Positions 46,901-56,037 are shown, counted from the stretch's first letter. The stretch: 60,756 nucleotides of DNA from Candidatus Hydrogenedentota bacterium (GCA_012730045.1 JAAYBR010000086.1:1-60756); one strand, 5' to 3'. Translations and numbers: made by a program. Notes: generated by a model from the letters alone, not told the origin.

Positions 46901-49900
46901 GCGACACGTGTGGCTCCAGTGCTATCGGTGGCTCGGGGTCGAGTCCGCCTGGGCGGACCACGCCCGGCTCGAGGTCAGCCCCGATGAAAGCGCCTGGACC
47001 GAGGTCTGGGCGAACGGCGCCGACCACGTCTCGGACGCGGCCTGGACCGAATGCGTCTTCGACCTCTCAGAGACCCTGGCCGACGCGGCCGCCGGGCGCG
47101 TCCGCTGGGCCATGGGCCCCACGGACAGCCTCGCGGACTACCCCGGCTGGAACCTCGACGATATCCGGTTCCTGCGCGACGTGCCCGACGCCCTCGCGGT
47201 GAGCCCTGAGGCCGGCGCGGACTTCGCGGGGCCGGCCGGCGGGCCCTTTGCCCCGGAATCCACGACATTCACGCTCGCCAACGTCGGCGCCGAGCCCGTC
47301 GAGTGGCGCGTCCAACACGTCCAGCCCTGGCTGACGGCCGTCCCGGACCACGGCGTGATTCCGGCCGGCGGCGCGCCCGTGGAAATTACGGTGAGCGTCA
47401 ACGCCGCCGCGGACGGCCTGCCCGCAGGCGCGCATGCCGACACGCTGACGTTCACGGACCTCTCGCTGACGCGCAGCGTCGCGCGGACCGTGACGCTCAC
47501 AGCCCGGCCGGCCGCGGCGTTCTCCTGGGAACCGGTCGCGTCGCCGCAGAACGCGGGCGCGGCGTTCCCTGCGACGATCGCGGCGGTGGACTCCGAGGGC
47601 ATGACGGTGACGGCGTTCGAAGCCCCGGTGACGCTTCAGGGCCTGTGCGGCCTGGGCGGCGGCCAGACCATCGGCACGGGAACCGCGGGCTGGGCCTATC
47701 CCATGGCCACGTTCTACCATGATGCCCGCACGCAGACCATCTACCTCCAATCCGAGATCGGCGGCGCCGGCGTCATTGACGCGCTCGCCCTCGAGGTCGC
47801 CGCCATACCGCCCCAGCTCATGAGCGCCTGGACCATCCGCATGAAGCACACGACCCTGAGCGCCTACGACGCATCGCCCCCATGGGAGAGCACAGACTGG
47901 ACCGTCGTATACCAGGGCAACGAGTCGGTCACGGCCACGGGCTGGACCCGTTTCGACTTCCAGACGTCTTTCGCGTACAACGGCGTAGACAACCTCATGA
48001 TCGATTTCAGTTTCAACAACAGCAGCTACTCTACCGACGGGTCGTGCCGCTATTCGACGCCCGGCGGGACGCGGTCGCTGTATTACCGAACCGACAGCGG
48101 TTACGGCGATCCGCTGACCTGGGCGGACCGGACGCCCGCGCCTTCGGCCACGGACGGCGTTCCCAACATCCGGCTATGGGGCGGGAGCCCCATCCCGGTC
48201 GCGCCGACCACCACGACGGACTTTGTCAACGGCGTGTGGTCCGGCGACGTGACCGTCCTCGGCGGCGCTCTTGCCATGCGGCTGCGGGCGGAGGACGCCG
48301 AAGGACACACGGGAGACAGCAACAGCTTCGATGTCCTGGGCGGCGAAGGCGAAGGTGAAGGCGAAGGCGAGGGTGAAGGCGAGGGCGAAGGTGAAGGCGA
48401 GGGCGAAGGTGAAGGCGAGGGCGAAGGTGAGGGTGAAGGTGAAGGCGAAGGTGAAGGCGAAGGCGAAGGCGAAGGCGAGGGTGAAGGCGAAGGAGAGGGC
48501 GAAGGAGAAGGTGAGGGTGAGGGCGGATACTGGTACGCCGTCCATTTCCTTCAAGACGGCGCTGGATACTATTGGGACTTCATCACGGACGGTGCCGTGG
48601 CGGACGGCAGTCCGACTATCGCCGAGACCGTTGACGCCTACGACCGCGCCGTGCGCCTGTCCGTGAACGGCGCGGTTTTCCCCCGGTCCGCGCTGACTAC
48701 GGACCTTGCCGGGCGCGTGGTCGTAACCGGCCCCGAGGCGCTCGGCGGACTGGTCGTCACGCGGCGCTGTTTCGTGCCCGAAACCGCCGGGGAAGGCTAT
48801 GCCTGCTTCCTGGAGTATCTCGAGAATCCCGGCGACGCGCCGATCGAGGCCGACGTCGCGATCTTCGGTGATCTGGGCGCGGACCAGGGCCAGCGCGTGA
48901 TCGCCACGTCCAGCGGCGACGCGGCGTTCACCCCCGGGGACCGTTGGCTGACGTCGGACGACGACGGCCCGGGCGGCGCGAGCCATGACCCCTCGCTCAG
49001 CTTCAACTTCTGGGGCGCGGGCGCGGGGGTGACGCCGGACGCCGTGGCGTTCCCGGTGGCGCCCTCGACATCCGAAGCGCCCTACTCCGTGTCGTACCCC
49101 GTGGTCGTTCCGGCGCACGCGGGCGTGCTGCTGATGCACTTCGCGGGCCAGCGCGCCAATGCGGACAACGCCGCCGCCCTGGCCAACGCCCAGTACCTGG
49201 ACGGCCTGCCCGCTCCTGCGCTGGCCGGCCTGGCCGCAGCCCCGGCCGCACCCATTGTCAATTGGAGTCTGGCGGGCGACCTCGAGGTGACTCCCGAGAC
49301 GCCCTTCGCGGCCGAGGGTATCGAACACGGCGTGTTCGCGCCCGACGAGGCCAGCTATGTCCTGACGAACACCGGCCTGGCCCCGCTCGATTGGGCCGTG
49401 ACCGGCGCGCCAGCCTGGCTCGCCGTGACGCCGTCCAGCGGAACCCTGGCCCCGGGCGGCACGGTCGAAGTCGCGGTGAGTCTCGTGGGCGCGGTCGCGC
49501 AGGCGCTGGCCCCGGGGCTGCACTACGAGAATCTCCTGTTCGAAAACATCACGGCCGGCGGGGCCTGCGTGCGCGGGGCCGCGCTCCGCGTGTCTCCGCA
49601 GCTGAACCTCGCGCCGCCGACGGGCTTCCTGGCCCAGGGCCGGGCAGGCGGCCCGTTCACGCCGGACACGGCGTCGTACGCGCTGACGAACGCCGGCCCC
49701 GACGGCGTGGCGTGGAGCGTTGCGGCCCCGGCGTGGGCCACGGCCGCGCCGGCCTCGGGTTCTCTCGCGCCGGGCGAGACGGTTGCCGTCACGCTGTCGG
49801 TGAACGCGAACGCCGAGACCCTGCCCGTGGGCGCGCACACCGGCGAGATCCTGTTCCAGAACGTCACGCTCGGCTCGGCCCAGGCCCTGCCCGCCGAACT

Positions 49901-52900
49901 GCGCGTGCGCGACGTCATCTACGTTGACGGCTCGGCGCCAGGCCCCCGCGACGGCACGTCGTGGGCCCACGCCTACGCAACCGTCCAGGAAGGGCTGGAT
50001 GCGGCCACGGCGGCTCCCGGCCCCGTCCGGCCGTGGGTGTGGACGGCCGAAGGCGTGTACCAGGAACACGTGGTCATGGCCGACGGCGTGGAGGTCTATG
50101 GCGGGTTCGCGCCCGGCGCCGCAACCTTGGCCGATCGCGTCCCCGGCGCGAACGTCTCCGTCCTCGACGGCGGCAACACGGGCACGGTCGTCACGTTCGG
50201 CGCGATCGCCGGGGCCGGGCTCGACGGTTTCACCGCGCGCAACGGGTTCAGCGAGGAGCACGGGGGCGGCGTCTCGGTCCACGGCGCGGCCGCCACGTGC
50301 TTTATCCGGAACTGCGTGGTCCGCGAGAACAAGTGCGCGTTCCGCGGCGCCGGGATCTATCTCGGGCCCGAGTCCCCGGTCGAGATCACGGACTGCACGG
50401 TCATCGGCAACATCGGCATGGGCACCGGCGACTTTGGCGGCGGCATCATGTGCGACCGCGCCGCGAATGCCCGCATCTCCGACTGCGTGATCGCGGCCAA
50501 CCGCAACCGTTACGGCGCCGGCCTCGGCTGCATCATGTCGTCCCCGACGGTCGTGAACTGCGTCATCAGCGGCAACGCGGCCGCCACGTGGGCCATGAAC
50601 GGAGCCACCCGGCACGGCTCGGGCGGCGGCGGCGTGTTCGCGCACGACTGCGCCAGCCCGACGCTGGTCAACTGCGTCATCAGCGGCAACTACACGGTCA
50701 ACTGGTGCGCCGGCGCGCTCTATTGCCAGGGCCACTCGAACCCGCGCCTCATCAACTGCACGCTCAGCCGCAACCGCAGCCATCACACGGACAATTGGGA
50801 GATTCCGAGCGGCGTGGTCGTCAACACGAACTCGAAGCCGAGCCTGACCAATTGCATCATCGAAGGCATGTGGAACGAAGGCATCCGCGAAGAGGACGCG
50901 ACCTCCGACGTGGTCGTTGACCACTGCATGTTCCGCAACAACGGCTGGGCCGACTTCGTTGACGAGGGCGCGACGGGCCTGACCGGCGGCCACGAAATTA
51001 GCCGCCGCGTCGCGGACTGCCACGACAACGCGCTCGGCAATCCCGATCCGCTCTTCGTGATGGGCCCCTCGGGCGCCTGGACGGAGCCGCCCGCGTATGA
51101 CGCGGCCCGCAACGTCACGGTTCTGACGACGTCCGGCGCGCCCTTCGCCCCCGGCGCGCTCGCCGGCCGGCTGATCAATCCCGACACGTCCCAGCCGCGC
51201 CAGGCCTACGTCATGGACAACACGGCCGACGTGGTCGAGGTCCTCGGCGACGTCACCAGCGCCACGGGCCCGGACGGCTACGTTGATGCCGGCGACGGCT
51301 TCCTCGTCATAGATTATCACGTCGGCTCCGGCTCGCCCGCGGGCGACGCGGGTGTTACGGCCGCCGCGGCCGGCGTGTCCACGGATTTGGGCGGCGGCCC
51401 GCGCGTCCTGGGCGGGGCAGTGGACCTGGGCGTGTTCGAGCATGACTCCGGCCCGCGCTTCTCGCTGCACCCGGCCGGGGCGGTGCGCTACCGCACGGAG
51501 GCGCACACGCTCTCCGCGCTCGCCGAGAGCGCCGGCCGCGCCGTCGCCTATCAGTGGCTGAAGGGCGGTGCGGACATCCCAGGCGCCACGGACGCCGACC
51601 TCGTCATTCCGTCGCTCACGCCGGCCGACGCCGGCGTCTACGCGTGCCGCGCCACGGACGACCATGGCCTGAGCGCCGTGTCGAACCCGGCCAGCATCGC
51701 CATCATCAACGCGCCGCCGGTCACCATCACGCTCCAGCCCGCCTCCGCGAACCGCTATAGGGACCAGTCGCACGTGTTCGACATGGCCGCGGAAGGCGGT
51801 CTCGGGACCCTGCATTACGAGTGGAGCGCCAACGGCGCCGTCGTGCCCGGCGCCACCACGTCCTCGCTCGCACTCGGCCCCTTGTCGGTCGGTGACTCCG
51901 GGGCCTATGTCTGCCGGGTGTATGACGACACGGCCGCGGACTGGATCGCGTATGACGGCCACTTCTACCGCCTGACGCCTTCCGCCATGACGTGGCCCGA
52001 GGCCGAGGCGTGGGCCCAGACTCTGGGCGGGCATCTGACGGCGGTCACGAGCGACGCGGAGAACGCGTTCCTGTTCGGCCATTTCGGCGGCGAGGACCTC
52101 TGGATCGGCCTTGCCGATCCCACAATGGAGGACGAATGGACCTGGGCCAGCGGCGAACCCACGGCCTATACGAACTGGGGCGACGGCGAGCCCAATCACG
52201 CCGCCGGCATCGAATGGTGCGGCCAGATGCGCGGCGACGGCCAGTGGAACGACCTCGCCGAAACCCACGTGCTGCGCGGCGTCGTCGAGATAGACTCACT
52301 CGGCGTCTCGACCCAGGAAGCCAGCCTTGTGGTCCGCGACGCCCTGCCCATCACCATCGTCACGCAGCCCGCGGGCGCCGTCAGGAACGTCGGCGACGCC
52401 CACGACCTCAGCGTGGTCGCCGAGAACGGCTACGGCCCGCTCAGCTACGTCTGGACCAAGGACGGCGCGCCCCTGCCGGGCCGGACAGATGCCTCGTGGT
52501 CCATCAACCCGGTCGCACCCGCCGACGCTGGCTCGTACGCCTGCATCGTGTCCGACACGGACGCTTCCGTGACGTCGGATTCCGCCGTGCTGGACGTGCG
52601 CACGGGCGCGGCGCTGGCGCTGGACGGCCAGCCCGCGGGCGCGACCAAGTATCGCGGCGAAACCCATGCGTTCACAGTGACCGTCGCGCCGGGTGGCGGC
52701 GTCGGCGTCATCCACTACCAATGGACCAAGGACGGCGCCACGCCCGTGGGCGGCGACGCGCCCGAGCTTGTGCTCGGGCCGTTGACCCTGGCCGACGCCG
52801 GCGCCTACGCGTGCCAGGTCTCGGACGACGTCACGAGCCTGTCCTCGGCTTCGGCCACGCTCGAGGTCCGCGACGCCCTTCCGCCCGTGATCTCCGCGCA

Positions 52901-54335
52901 CCCCGCGGGCGCGGTCAAGTACCGCACGCAGAGCCATACGCTCCTTGTGGCCGCTGAAGGCGGCCTGGGCACGCTCCATTTCCAATGGACCAAGGACGGC
53001 GCGGACGTGCCGGGCGCCACGACGCCCAGCCTCACCCTCGAGCCCCTGGACCTCCCGGACGCCGCCGCGTACGCCTGCCGCGTCCACGACGACGTCCCCA
53101 CAACCGTGGTCTCGGACGCCGCCCTGCTCGAGGTCCTCGACGCCGTCCCGTTGGCCGTCACGGCCCACCCCGCGAGCCTGACGTGCTACCGCGGCGCGTC
53201 CTATCCCGCGGCCGTGGCCGTTCAGGGCGGGTTCGGGCACATCAACTACCTCTGGACCCGTGACGGCGCGCCGGCCGGCCTGCCCAACGCCGCCGCGTTC
53301 AACCTCCCGTCCCTGACCCCGGCCCATAGCGGCGCCTACCAGTGCGTGGCGAGCGACGCCTACTCGGTCGCCGCGTCCAACTTGGGCACGGTCCTTGTCT
53401 ACGACGCCCTGCCCCCGGAGATCGCGCTCCAGCCCGCGGCCGCCACGCGCTACCGCACGGAATCGCACACGTTCGCCGTGCAGGTCGCCAACGGCTACGG
53501 GACCATCCACTATCAGTGGACCAAGAACGGCGTGGACGTGCCCGGCGCCACGGCAGCCGAGCTCACGCTGCCGGACCTGACCCTGGACGACGCGGCGGAC
53601 TACGCCTGCCGCATCCAGGACGATTTCCCGACGACGCTCACGTCGAACGCGGCCGCACTGACCGTGATCGACGCCGAACCCGTCCGCATCAGCGGCCAGC
53701 CCGTGGGCGCGGTGAAGTACCGCGGCGAATCGCATCTGTTCGCCGTGGCCGCCGAAGGGGGGCTCGGGGCGCTCACGTACGCGTGGCACCGCGACGACGC
53801 GGCCAAGGACCTCGACAAGGCCGAGACCCCCGTGCCTGGCGCGGACGGGCCCGAGCTTCTGTTCGAGAACCTCCAGCCGGGCGACTCCGGCGCGTATCGG
53901 TGCGCCATCACGGACCAGGTCCCCACGACCCTGTTCACCAGCCCCGCCGTGCTCGTCGTGGCCGACGGCGAACGCATCCGCATCACCCAGCAGCCCGCGC
54001 CCGCCGCGATACAGTTGGGCGAAGGCTGCGTGCTGTCCGTGGCGGCCGAAGGCGGCGTCGGCGCGCTCCACTACGGCTGGCTCCGCAACGGCGACACCAT
54101 CGCCGGCGCGCCCGACGCGCCAACGTACACCATCGCCGACGCCGTGCCCGAAAACGAAGGCGTCTACACCTGCGAGGTCTCCGACGACTACAGCGCCGAG
54201 CTGTCCGATGAGGCCTTTGTGGACGTCATCGAATCCCACAACCTGCCCGTCGCCGGCGCTCCGGCCTGCGCCCTGCTTGCCCTGCTCGCAGCCGTGGCCG
54301 GCGCGACCCGGATTCGGAGGGAAGGACGCCGCTAG
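43944..54335 (+). CDS. Giant secreted gingipain-family (C25) multidomain surface protein
   Basis: Protein of 3463 residues; AAGGAG lies 8 bases before the ATG at 43944. Order: signal peptide (to about residue 30); C25 propeptide-like region (to about 230); C25 catalytic domain (about 235-630) with His480 in YHMSTHGGE and Cys516 in TIACSTNAF; fibronectin-like and adhesion beta modules; three BACON-like modules; a 30-unit Gly-Glu linker (1467-1526); parallel beta-helix (about 1990-2500, opening YVDGSAPGPRDGTSWAHAY); nine Ig-like repeats (about 2506-3430). A C-type lectin domain (about 2665-2782, GEPN and WND motifs) lies inside the second Ig repeat. The C-terminus is LPVAG, a hydrophobic stretch and RIRREGRR, a sorting-signal shape. 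Probably a surface protease/adhesin for polymer or cell attachment. Confidence 0.92.
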   Translation: MTSLAMPRPYAVAAGVIIALAVAAGAAAQPDELVVTTSQADLRLSAENGFDIVEIAGDKCSLEGAPGAPWLPVRNVHILIPSERAVAAVSAEVLEEVPLKGAHMLHPAQPPVPTNGLRDAAFVPPDPAAYAATGPLHPEAAVLVDTALVRGYRMAIVRVYPVDYVPARQQVLLRTAIRLRLEFGAQAAPATPAAYAVPSPTFERLVREDVINPEAADKPEYAPMRPLSMTESGEVQYLLIGDASMFGAFQPLLDWKTKKGVPAEAVDVQWICANYPGADTQERIKACIKEYVERKGTLWVALAGDDAIVPDRDCYVNMGSDSDTAIPTDLYYAGLDDMNWDDDGDGLAAETTDTIDMGPDVFVGRLPIRTVADAEAVANKTLAYEKHIPAGGFAEEMLLTGVKLWSAGDSEGKSESMFTSYIHPYWSGARWRFYDSNTDFAGGACDGEQPLAAGPGYDVCTPNMNEQILRGYNFYHMSTHGGETIFATERGEGYSADAAGAVGNTNAYTNVLTIACSTNAFDIAEPSLSEGFMRNPHGGAVTYIGGSRFGWDTGGSSHGTSFLYDRTFYELLFQGLPAAYPGHVGSVFARTKEYWIGSCSYDGSMRWVQFSLNLMGDPELPLYTADPATAHPTHATAIPLGRQTFAVEGCPPGARVCLSKDDVYARGIADAAGHFEAEIAPESCGPLAVTITAANYYPYEGAAAVAGGSAGQVFLEQAYCSCADTLGVSLVDTDLAGAGSQNVLLTATGGDLETLALTETPPNSGAFAGAIATSGAALSVGDGTLQTATGETITATYEDADSGAGPATVHDTAEAECDAPAIASVHVYDIAVRTAKIGFATDRPATARVRYGLTAGGPYPFEAADPLLRDEHVVTLTGLESDAVYYFEVDVWDRGGNAVTDDNDGRAYRFKTLVTAYFFPLDTDPGWTREGKWQFGAPLGGGSLHHDPAAAHTGANVYGYNLAGDYEPNLVAPHTLTTDALNFSGARHVWLQCYRWLGVESAWADHARLEVSPDESAWTEVWANGADHVSDAAWTECVFDLSETLADAAAGRVRWAMGPTDSLADYPGWNLDDIRFLRDVPDALAVSPEAGADFAGPAGGPFAPESTTFTLANVGAEPVEWRVQHVQPWLTAVPDHGVIPAGGAPVEITVSVNAAADGLPAGAHADTLTFTDLSLTRSVARTVTLTARPAAAFSWEPVASPQNAGAAFPATIAAVDSEGMTVTAFEAPVTLQGLCGLGGGQTIGTGTAGWAYPMATFYHDARTQTIYLQSEIGGAGVIDALALEVAAIPPQLMSAWTIRMKHTTLSAYDASPPWESTDWTVVYQGNESVTATGWTRFDFQTSFAYNGVDNLMIDFSFNNSSYSTDGSCRYSTPGGTRSLYYRTDSGYGDPLTWADRTPAPSATDGVPNIRLWGGSPIPVAPTTTTDFVNGVWSGDVTVLGGALAMRLRAEDAEGHTGDSNSFDVLGGEGEGEGEGEGEGEGEGEGEGEGEGEGEGEGEGEGEGEGEGEGEGEGEGEGEGEGEGEGEGGYWYAVHFLQDGAGYYWDFITDGAVADGSPTIAETVDAYDRAVRLSVNGAVFPRSALTTDLAGRVVVTGPEALGGLVVTRRCFVPETAGEGYACFLEYLENPGDAPIEADVAIFGDLGADQGQRVIATSSGDAAFTPGDRWLTSDDDGPGGASHDPSLSFNFWGAGAGVTPDAVAFPVAPSTSEAPYSVSYPVVVPAHAGVLLMHFAGQRANADNAAALANAQYLDGLPAPALAGLAAAPAAPIVNWSLAGDLEVTPETPFAAEGIEHGVFAPDEASYVLTNTGLAPLDWAVTGAPAWLAVTPSSGTLAPGGTVEVAVSLVGAVAQALAPGLHYENLLFENITAGGACVRGAALRVSPQLNLAPPTGFLAQGRAGGPFTPDTASYALTNAGPDGVAWSVAAPAWATAAPASGSLAPGETVAVTLSVNANAETLPVGAHTGEILFQNVTLGSAQALPAELRVRDVIYVDGSAPGPRDGTSWAHAYATVQEGLDAATAAPGPVRPWVWTAEGVYQEHVVMADGVEVYGGFAPGAATLADRVPGANVSVLDGGNTGTVVTFGAIAGAGLDGFTARNGFSEEHGGGVSVHGAAATCFIRNCVVRENKCAFRGAGIYLGPESPVEITDCTVIGNIGMGTGDFGGGIMCDRAANARISDCVIAANRNRYGAGLGCIMSSPTVVNCVISGNAAATWAMNGATRHGSGGGGVFAHDCASPTLVNCVISGNYTVNWCAGALYCQGHSNPRLINCTLSRNRSHHTDNWEIPSGVVVNTNSKPSLTNCIIEGMWNEGIREEDATSDVVVDHCMFRNNGWADFVDEGATGLTGGHEISRRVADCHDNALGNPDPLFVMGPSGAWTEPPAYDAARNVTVLTTSGAPFAPGALAGRLINPDTSQPRQAYVMDNTADVVEVLGDVTSATGPDGYVDAGDGFLVIDYHVGSGSPAGDAGVTAAAAGVSTDLGGGPRVLGGAVDLGVFEHDSGPRFSLHPAGAVRYRTEAHTLSALAESAGRAVAYQWLKGGADIPGATDADLVIPSLTPADAGVYACRATDDHGLSAVSNPASIAIINAPPVTITLQPASANRYRDQSHVFDMAAEGGLGTLHYEWSANGAVVPGATTSSLALGPLSVGDSGAYVCRVYDDTAADWIAYDGHFYRLTPSAMTWPEAEAWAQTLGGHLTAVTSDAENAFLFGHFGGEDLWIGLADPTMEDEWTWASGEPTAYTNWGDGEPNHAAGIEWCGQMRGDGQWNDLAETHVLRGVVEIDSLGVSTQEASLVVRDALPITIVTQPAGAVRNVGDAHDLSVVAENGYGPLSYVWTKDGAPLPGRTDASWSINPVAPADAGSYACIVSDTDASVTSDSAVLDVRTGAALALDGQPAGATKYRGETHAFTVTVAPGGGVGVIHYQWTKDGATPVGGDAPELVLGPLTLADAGAYACQVSDDVTSLSSASATLEVRDALPPVISAHPAGAVKYRTQSHTLLVAAEGGLGTLHFQWTKDGADVPGATTPSLTLEPLDLPDAAAYACRVHDDVPTTVVSDAALLEVLDAVPLAVTAHPASLTCYRGASYPAAVAVQGGFGHINYLWTRDGAPAGLPNAAAFNLPSLTPAHSGAYQCVASDAYSVAASNLGTVLVYDALPPEIALQPAAATRYRTESHTFAVQVANGYGTIHYQWTKNGVDVPGATAAELTLPDLTLDDAADYACRIQDDFPTTLTSNAAALTVIDAEPVRISGQPVGAVKYRGESHLFAVAAEGGLGALTYAWHRDDAAKDLDKAETPVPGADGPELLFENLQPGDSGAYRCAITDQVPTTLFTSPAVLVVADGERIRITQQPAPAAIQLGEGCVLSVAAEGGVGALHYGWLRNGDTIAGAPDAPTYTIADAVPENEGVYTCEVSDDYSAELSDEAFVDVIESHNLPVAGAPACALLALLAAVAGATRIRREGRR
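48342..48521 (+). repeat. Gly-Glu codon repeat inside the giant gene
   Basis: 180 bases of alternating Gly and Glu codons (30 dipeptides) written with a mixture of GGC/GGT/GGA and GAA/GAG. It forms a flexible acidic linker between the beta modules and the following domain. The synonymous mixing shows the amino-acid pattern is kept by selection, although hexamer slippage is expected. It is not a CRISPR. Confidence 0.95.
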
Positions 54336-54344
54336 GAATACACG

Positions 54345-54453
54345 CGAACGGCGCTCCTTCGGAGAGAGTCTCCGAAGGAGCGCCGTTCGGAAAAGAAGAA
54401 TGGTGGAGGGTTCGGCGCTGAAAACGAAAAGGCGCTCTGCTTGATCGTTCTTT
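54345..54453. repeat. ssrA-flank-like repeat, copy B
   Basis: A near-perfect palindrome (21-bp arms 54345-54365 and 54369-54389, loop GAG) is followed by AAAAGAAGAATGGTGGAGG. This first part almost matches the sequence just beyond the 3-prime end of tmRNA. The second part (TGAAAACGAAAAGGCGC, CTTGATC) matches copy A. The hairpin may terminate the giant gene, but no T-run follows on the plus strand. Confidence 0.7.
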
Positions 54454-55072
54454 CCAAGGTGTCTTGTAGAAACGGTTTACGGAATCGCTGTCGGCGCACC
54501 GACGCGCCTCGCAAAGGAAGGGTTTTTGGGAGAGTGTCCTCTGCGTGGAATCGCGCGTGGGACTTTCCCGCATAAGCCCCTGTCATGCAGTGGGTTGTCG
54601 AAAGCACCGTCTGGCGCGACAGACGCAACGCGATGGCAAGCCGGCCACGCAGGTCGTCCCCTGGGTCGAGGGTCTCGACGATCAGAGGACGTCACGGTCT
54701 TGGCCAGGCTGCTGCTCGATTCGTTGCGCAACAGTGTCTTCCCCGGGGAAATCTTCGACCAGGACGTGCCCAAATTTCAGATACGATTCGCCAAAGGGGA
54801 AACGTGGTGAGACGCGGCGGGGAATCCGGCTTCGTAACCGTCGCTGTCGCTCGTGCCACGCTGCCGCTCGAATCTGCCTCAAAGGGGGGCGTGTCTCCAA
54901 ACGAGGAAAAATGAAACGGGACTGGCTCCCGTGATTCCCATTTCATGCCGCTGTCCTGTCCTTCGCGCGTTTGCAGACGCGGTGCGCTCCAAGTTACAGT
55001 TCACAGATTGACCTTGTCCGCAAACCACTTTACGATAGCCCGCGGCAGCTGCGAATGAGAAAGGCAGACGTA
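54454..55072. other. Gap with possible gene remnant
   Basis: Composition is less GC-rich and less codon-biased than the flanks. A frame ending at 54810 reads like a protein C-terminus (SEDVTVLARLLLDSLRNSVF, then GEIFDQDVPKFQIRFAKGE), but it has no credible start or family and may be a broken remnant. I see nothing else here. Confidence 0.4.
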
Positions 55073-55891
55073 ATGAGAACTCGACTGGTGACTGTCACGG
55101 TCCTAATGATGTGCGGCATGTTGGGTCCGATTGGCCCGGTCTCCGCGCAGGAAAAAGGACTCATTTTTGCCCATCGGGGCGGCGCGCACGAATTCGATGA
55201 GAACACACTGGATGCGTTTCGGTCGAGCTATGAGAAAGGGCTGCGCGGTTTCGAGACTGACGTTCGCATGACCAAAGACGGCATGCTGGTCATTTTGCAC
55301 GACGACAACCTTGAACGCACGCACAATGCGACAGGGGCGGTGGAGGACAAGACCGCCGCCGAGTTGCGCACCGTCACCAGCAAGAAGACCGGCCAACCCT
55401 TCCTGTTTCTGGAGGAACTCCTGTCCTACTTCGACGACAAACCCGGCGTGTATCTCGAACTGGAGATGAAGACCGGCGACAAAGCGTTGTATCCGGACAC
55501 GCGGCTTGACGAGTATTGCCGGAAACTCCACGAAGCCGTTAAGGCCCATGAGCCGGAAGGTTCGTTCTATGTTTGCACCTCCTTTGACGAACGGCCTCTG
55601 AAAGTCATCAAAACTCTGGATGCGGATGCGGATCTGCTGCTCACCACCGACTTGCCGTGTTCGCCGGACCTCGTGAAGCGCGCTCAGAACCTGGGAATCA
55701 GGCGAATCGGCTGCCGGATGGAAGAAACATCGCGGGCCGCAGTGCGGGCTGCCCAGGAAGCCGGGCTCGTTGTGACCGGCTGGCCCGGCCAAAGTCTGCA
55801 GGACTATCACCTTGCTGTCGGTCTGGGCGTGGACGCCTTCTGCACGGACATTCCTGTCGCGATCCAGACTTGGAAGGCGAAGCACGAGTAA
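55073..55891 (+). CDS. Secreted glycerophosphodiester phosphodiesterase
   Basis: Protein of 272 residues. The ATG at 55073 has AAAGG 9 bases upstream; an in-frame ATG at 55055 is the alternative. A signal peptide (RTRLVTVTVLMMCGMLGPIG, cleavage near VSAQE) precedes the GDPD barrel. It has IFAHRGGAHEFDENTLDAF (catalytic His, Arg and Glu), GFETDVRMTKDGMLVILHDD (metal-binding Glu and Asp, second His), LELEMK and the late TGWPGQSLQDY and VDAFCTDIP. It hydrolyses glycerophosphodiesters to glycerol-3-phosphate and an alcohol in the periplasm. Codon use is less GC-rich than neighbours, and the gene lies between two copies of the ssrA-flank repeat, suggesting acquisition. Confidence 0.93.
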   Translation: MRTRLVTVTVLMMCGMLGPIGPVSAQEKGLIFAHRGGAHEFDENTLDAFRSSYEKGLRGFETDVRMTKDGMLVILHDDNLERTHNATGAVEDKTAAELRTVTSKKTGQPFLFLEELLSYFDDKPGVYLELEMKTGDKALYPDTRLDEYCRKLHEAVKAHEPEGSFYVCTSFDERPLKVIKTLDADADLLLTTDLPCSPDLVKRAQNLGIRRIGCRMEETSRAAVRAAQEAGLVVTGWPGQSLQDYHLAVGLGVDAFCTDIPVAIQTWKAKHE

Positions 55892-55936
55892 CGGCGGCGT
55901 GTGGCGGTCACTGTGCCTGGCGTTTGTGTTGTTGGC

Positions 55937-55957
55937 TTGACATGCCCGAATCGGGCA
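55937..55957. promoter_or_regulatory. TTGACA with adjoining palindrome
   Basis: TTGACA (55937-55942) is immediately followed by the palindrome TGCCCGAATCGGGCA (55943-55957). The palindrome is close to that beside the tRNA-Leu promoter. No gene starts just downstream on the plus strand, so its role is unclear. Confidence 0.3.
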
Positions 55958-56037
55958 AAAATGCGGCGAGGCAAGTCCTGATCCCGCGGGGCGGGAGACT
56001 GCGGGAACCCCTGCAAATACACGGCGAAAACGCGAAA

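Noticed and set aside
48342-48521. Regular short repeats suggestive of a CRISPR or tandem array
   Set aside because: These are alternating Gly and Glu codons in frame within a protein, with no spacers.
48174-52268. Very long open frame on the minus strand opposite the giant gene
   Set aside because: It mirrors a GC-rich codon-biased gene. The protein is low-complexity Gly/Ala/Val/Arg with no domains, while the plus strand has clear catalytic and repeat motifs.
54345-54389. Hairpin after the giant gene as a simple intrinsic terminator
   Set aside because: No T-run follows on the plus strand, and the same hairpin plus flank recurs beside tmRNA, so it was treated as a repeat. It may still slow transcription.
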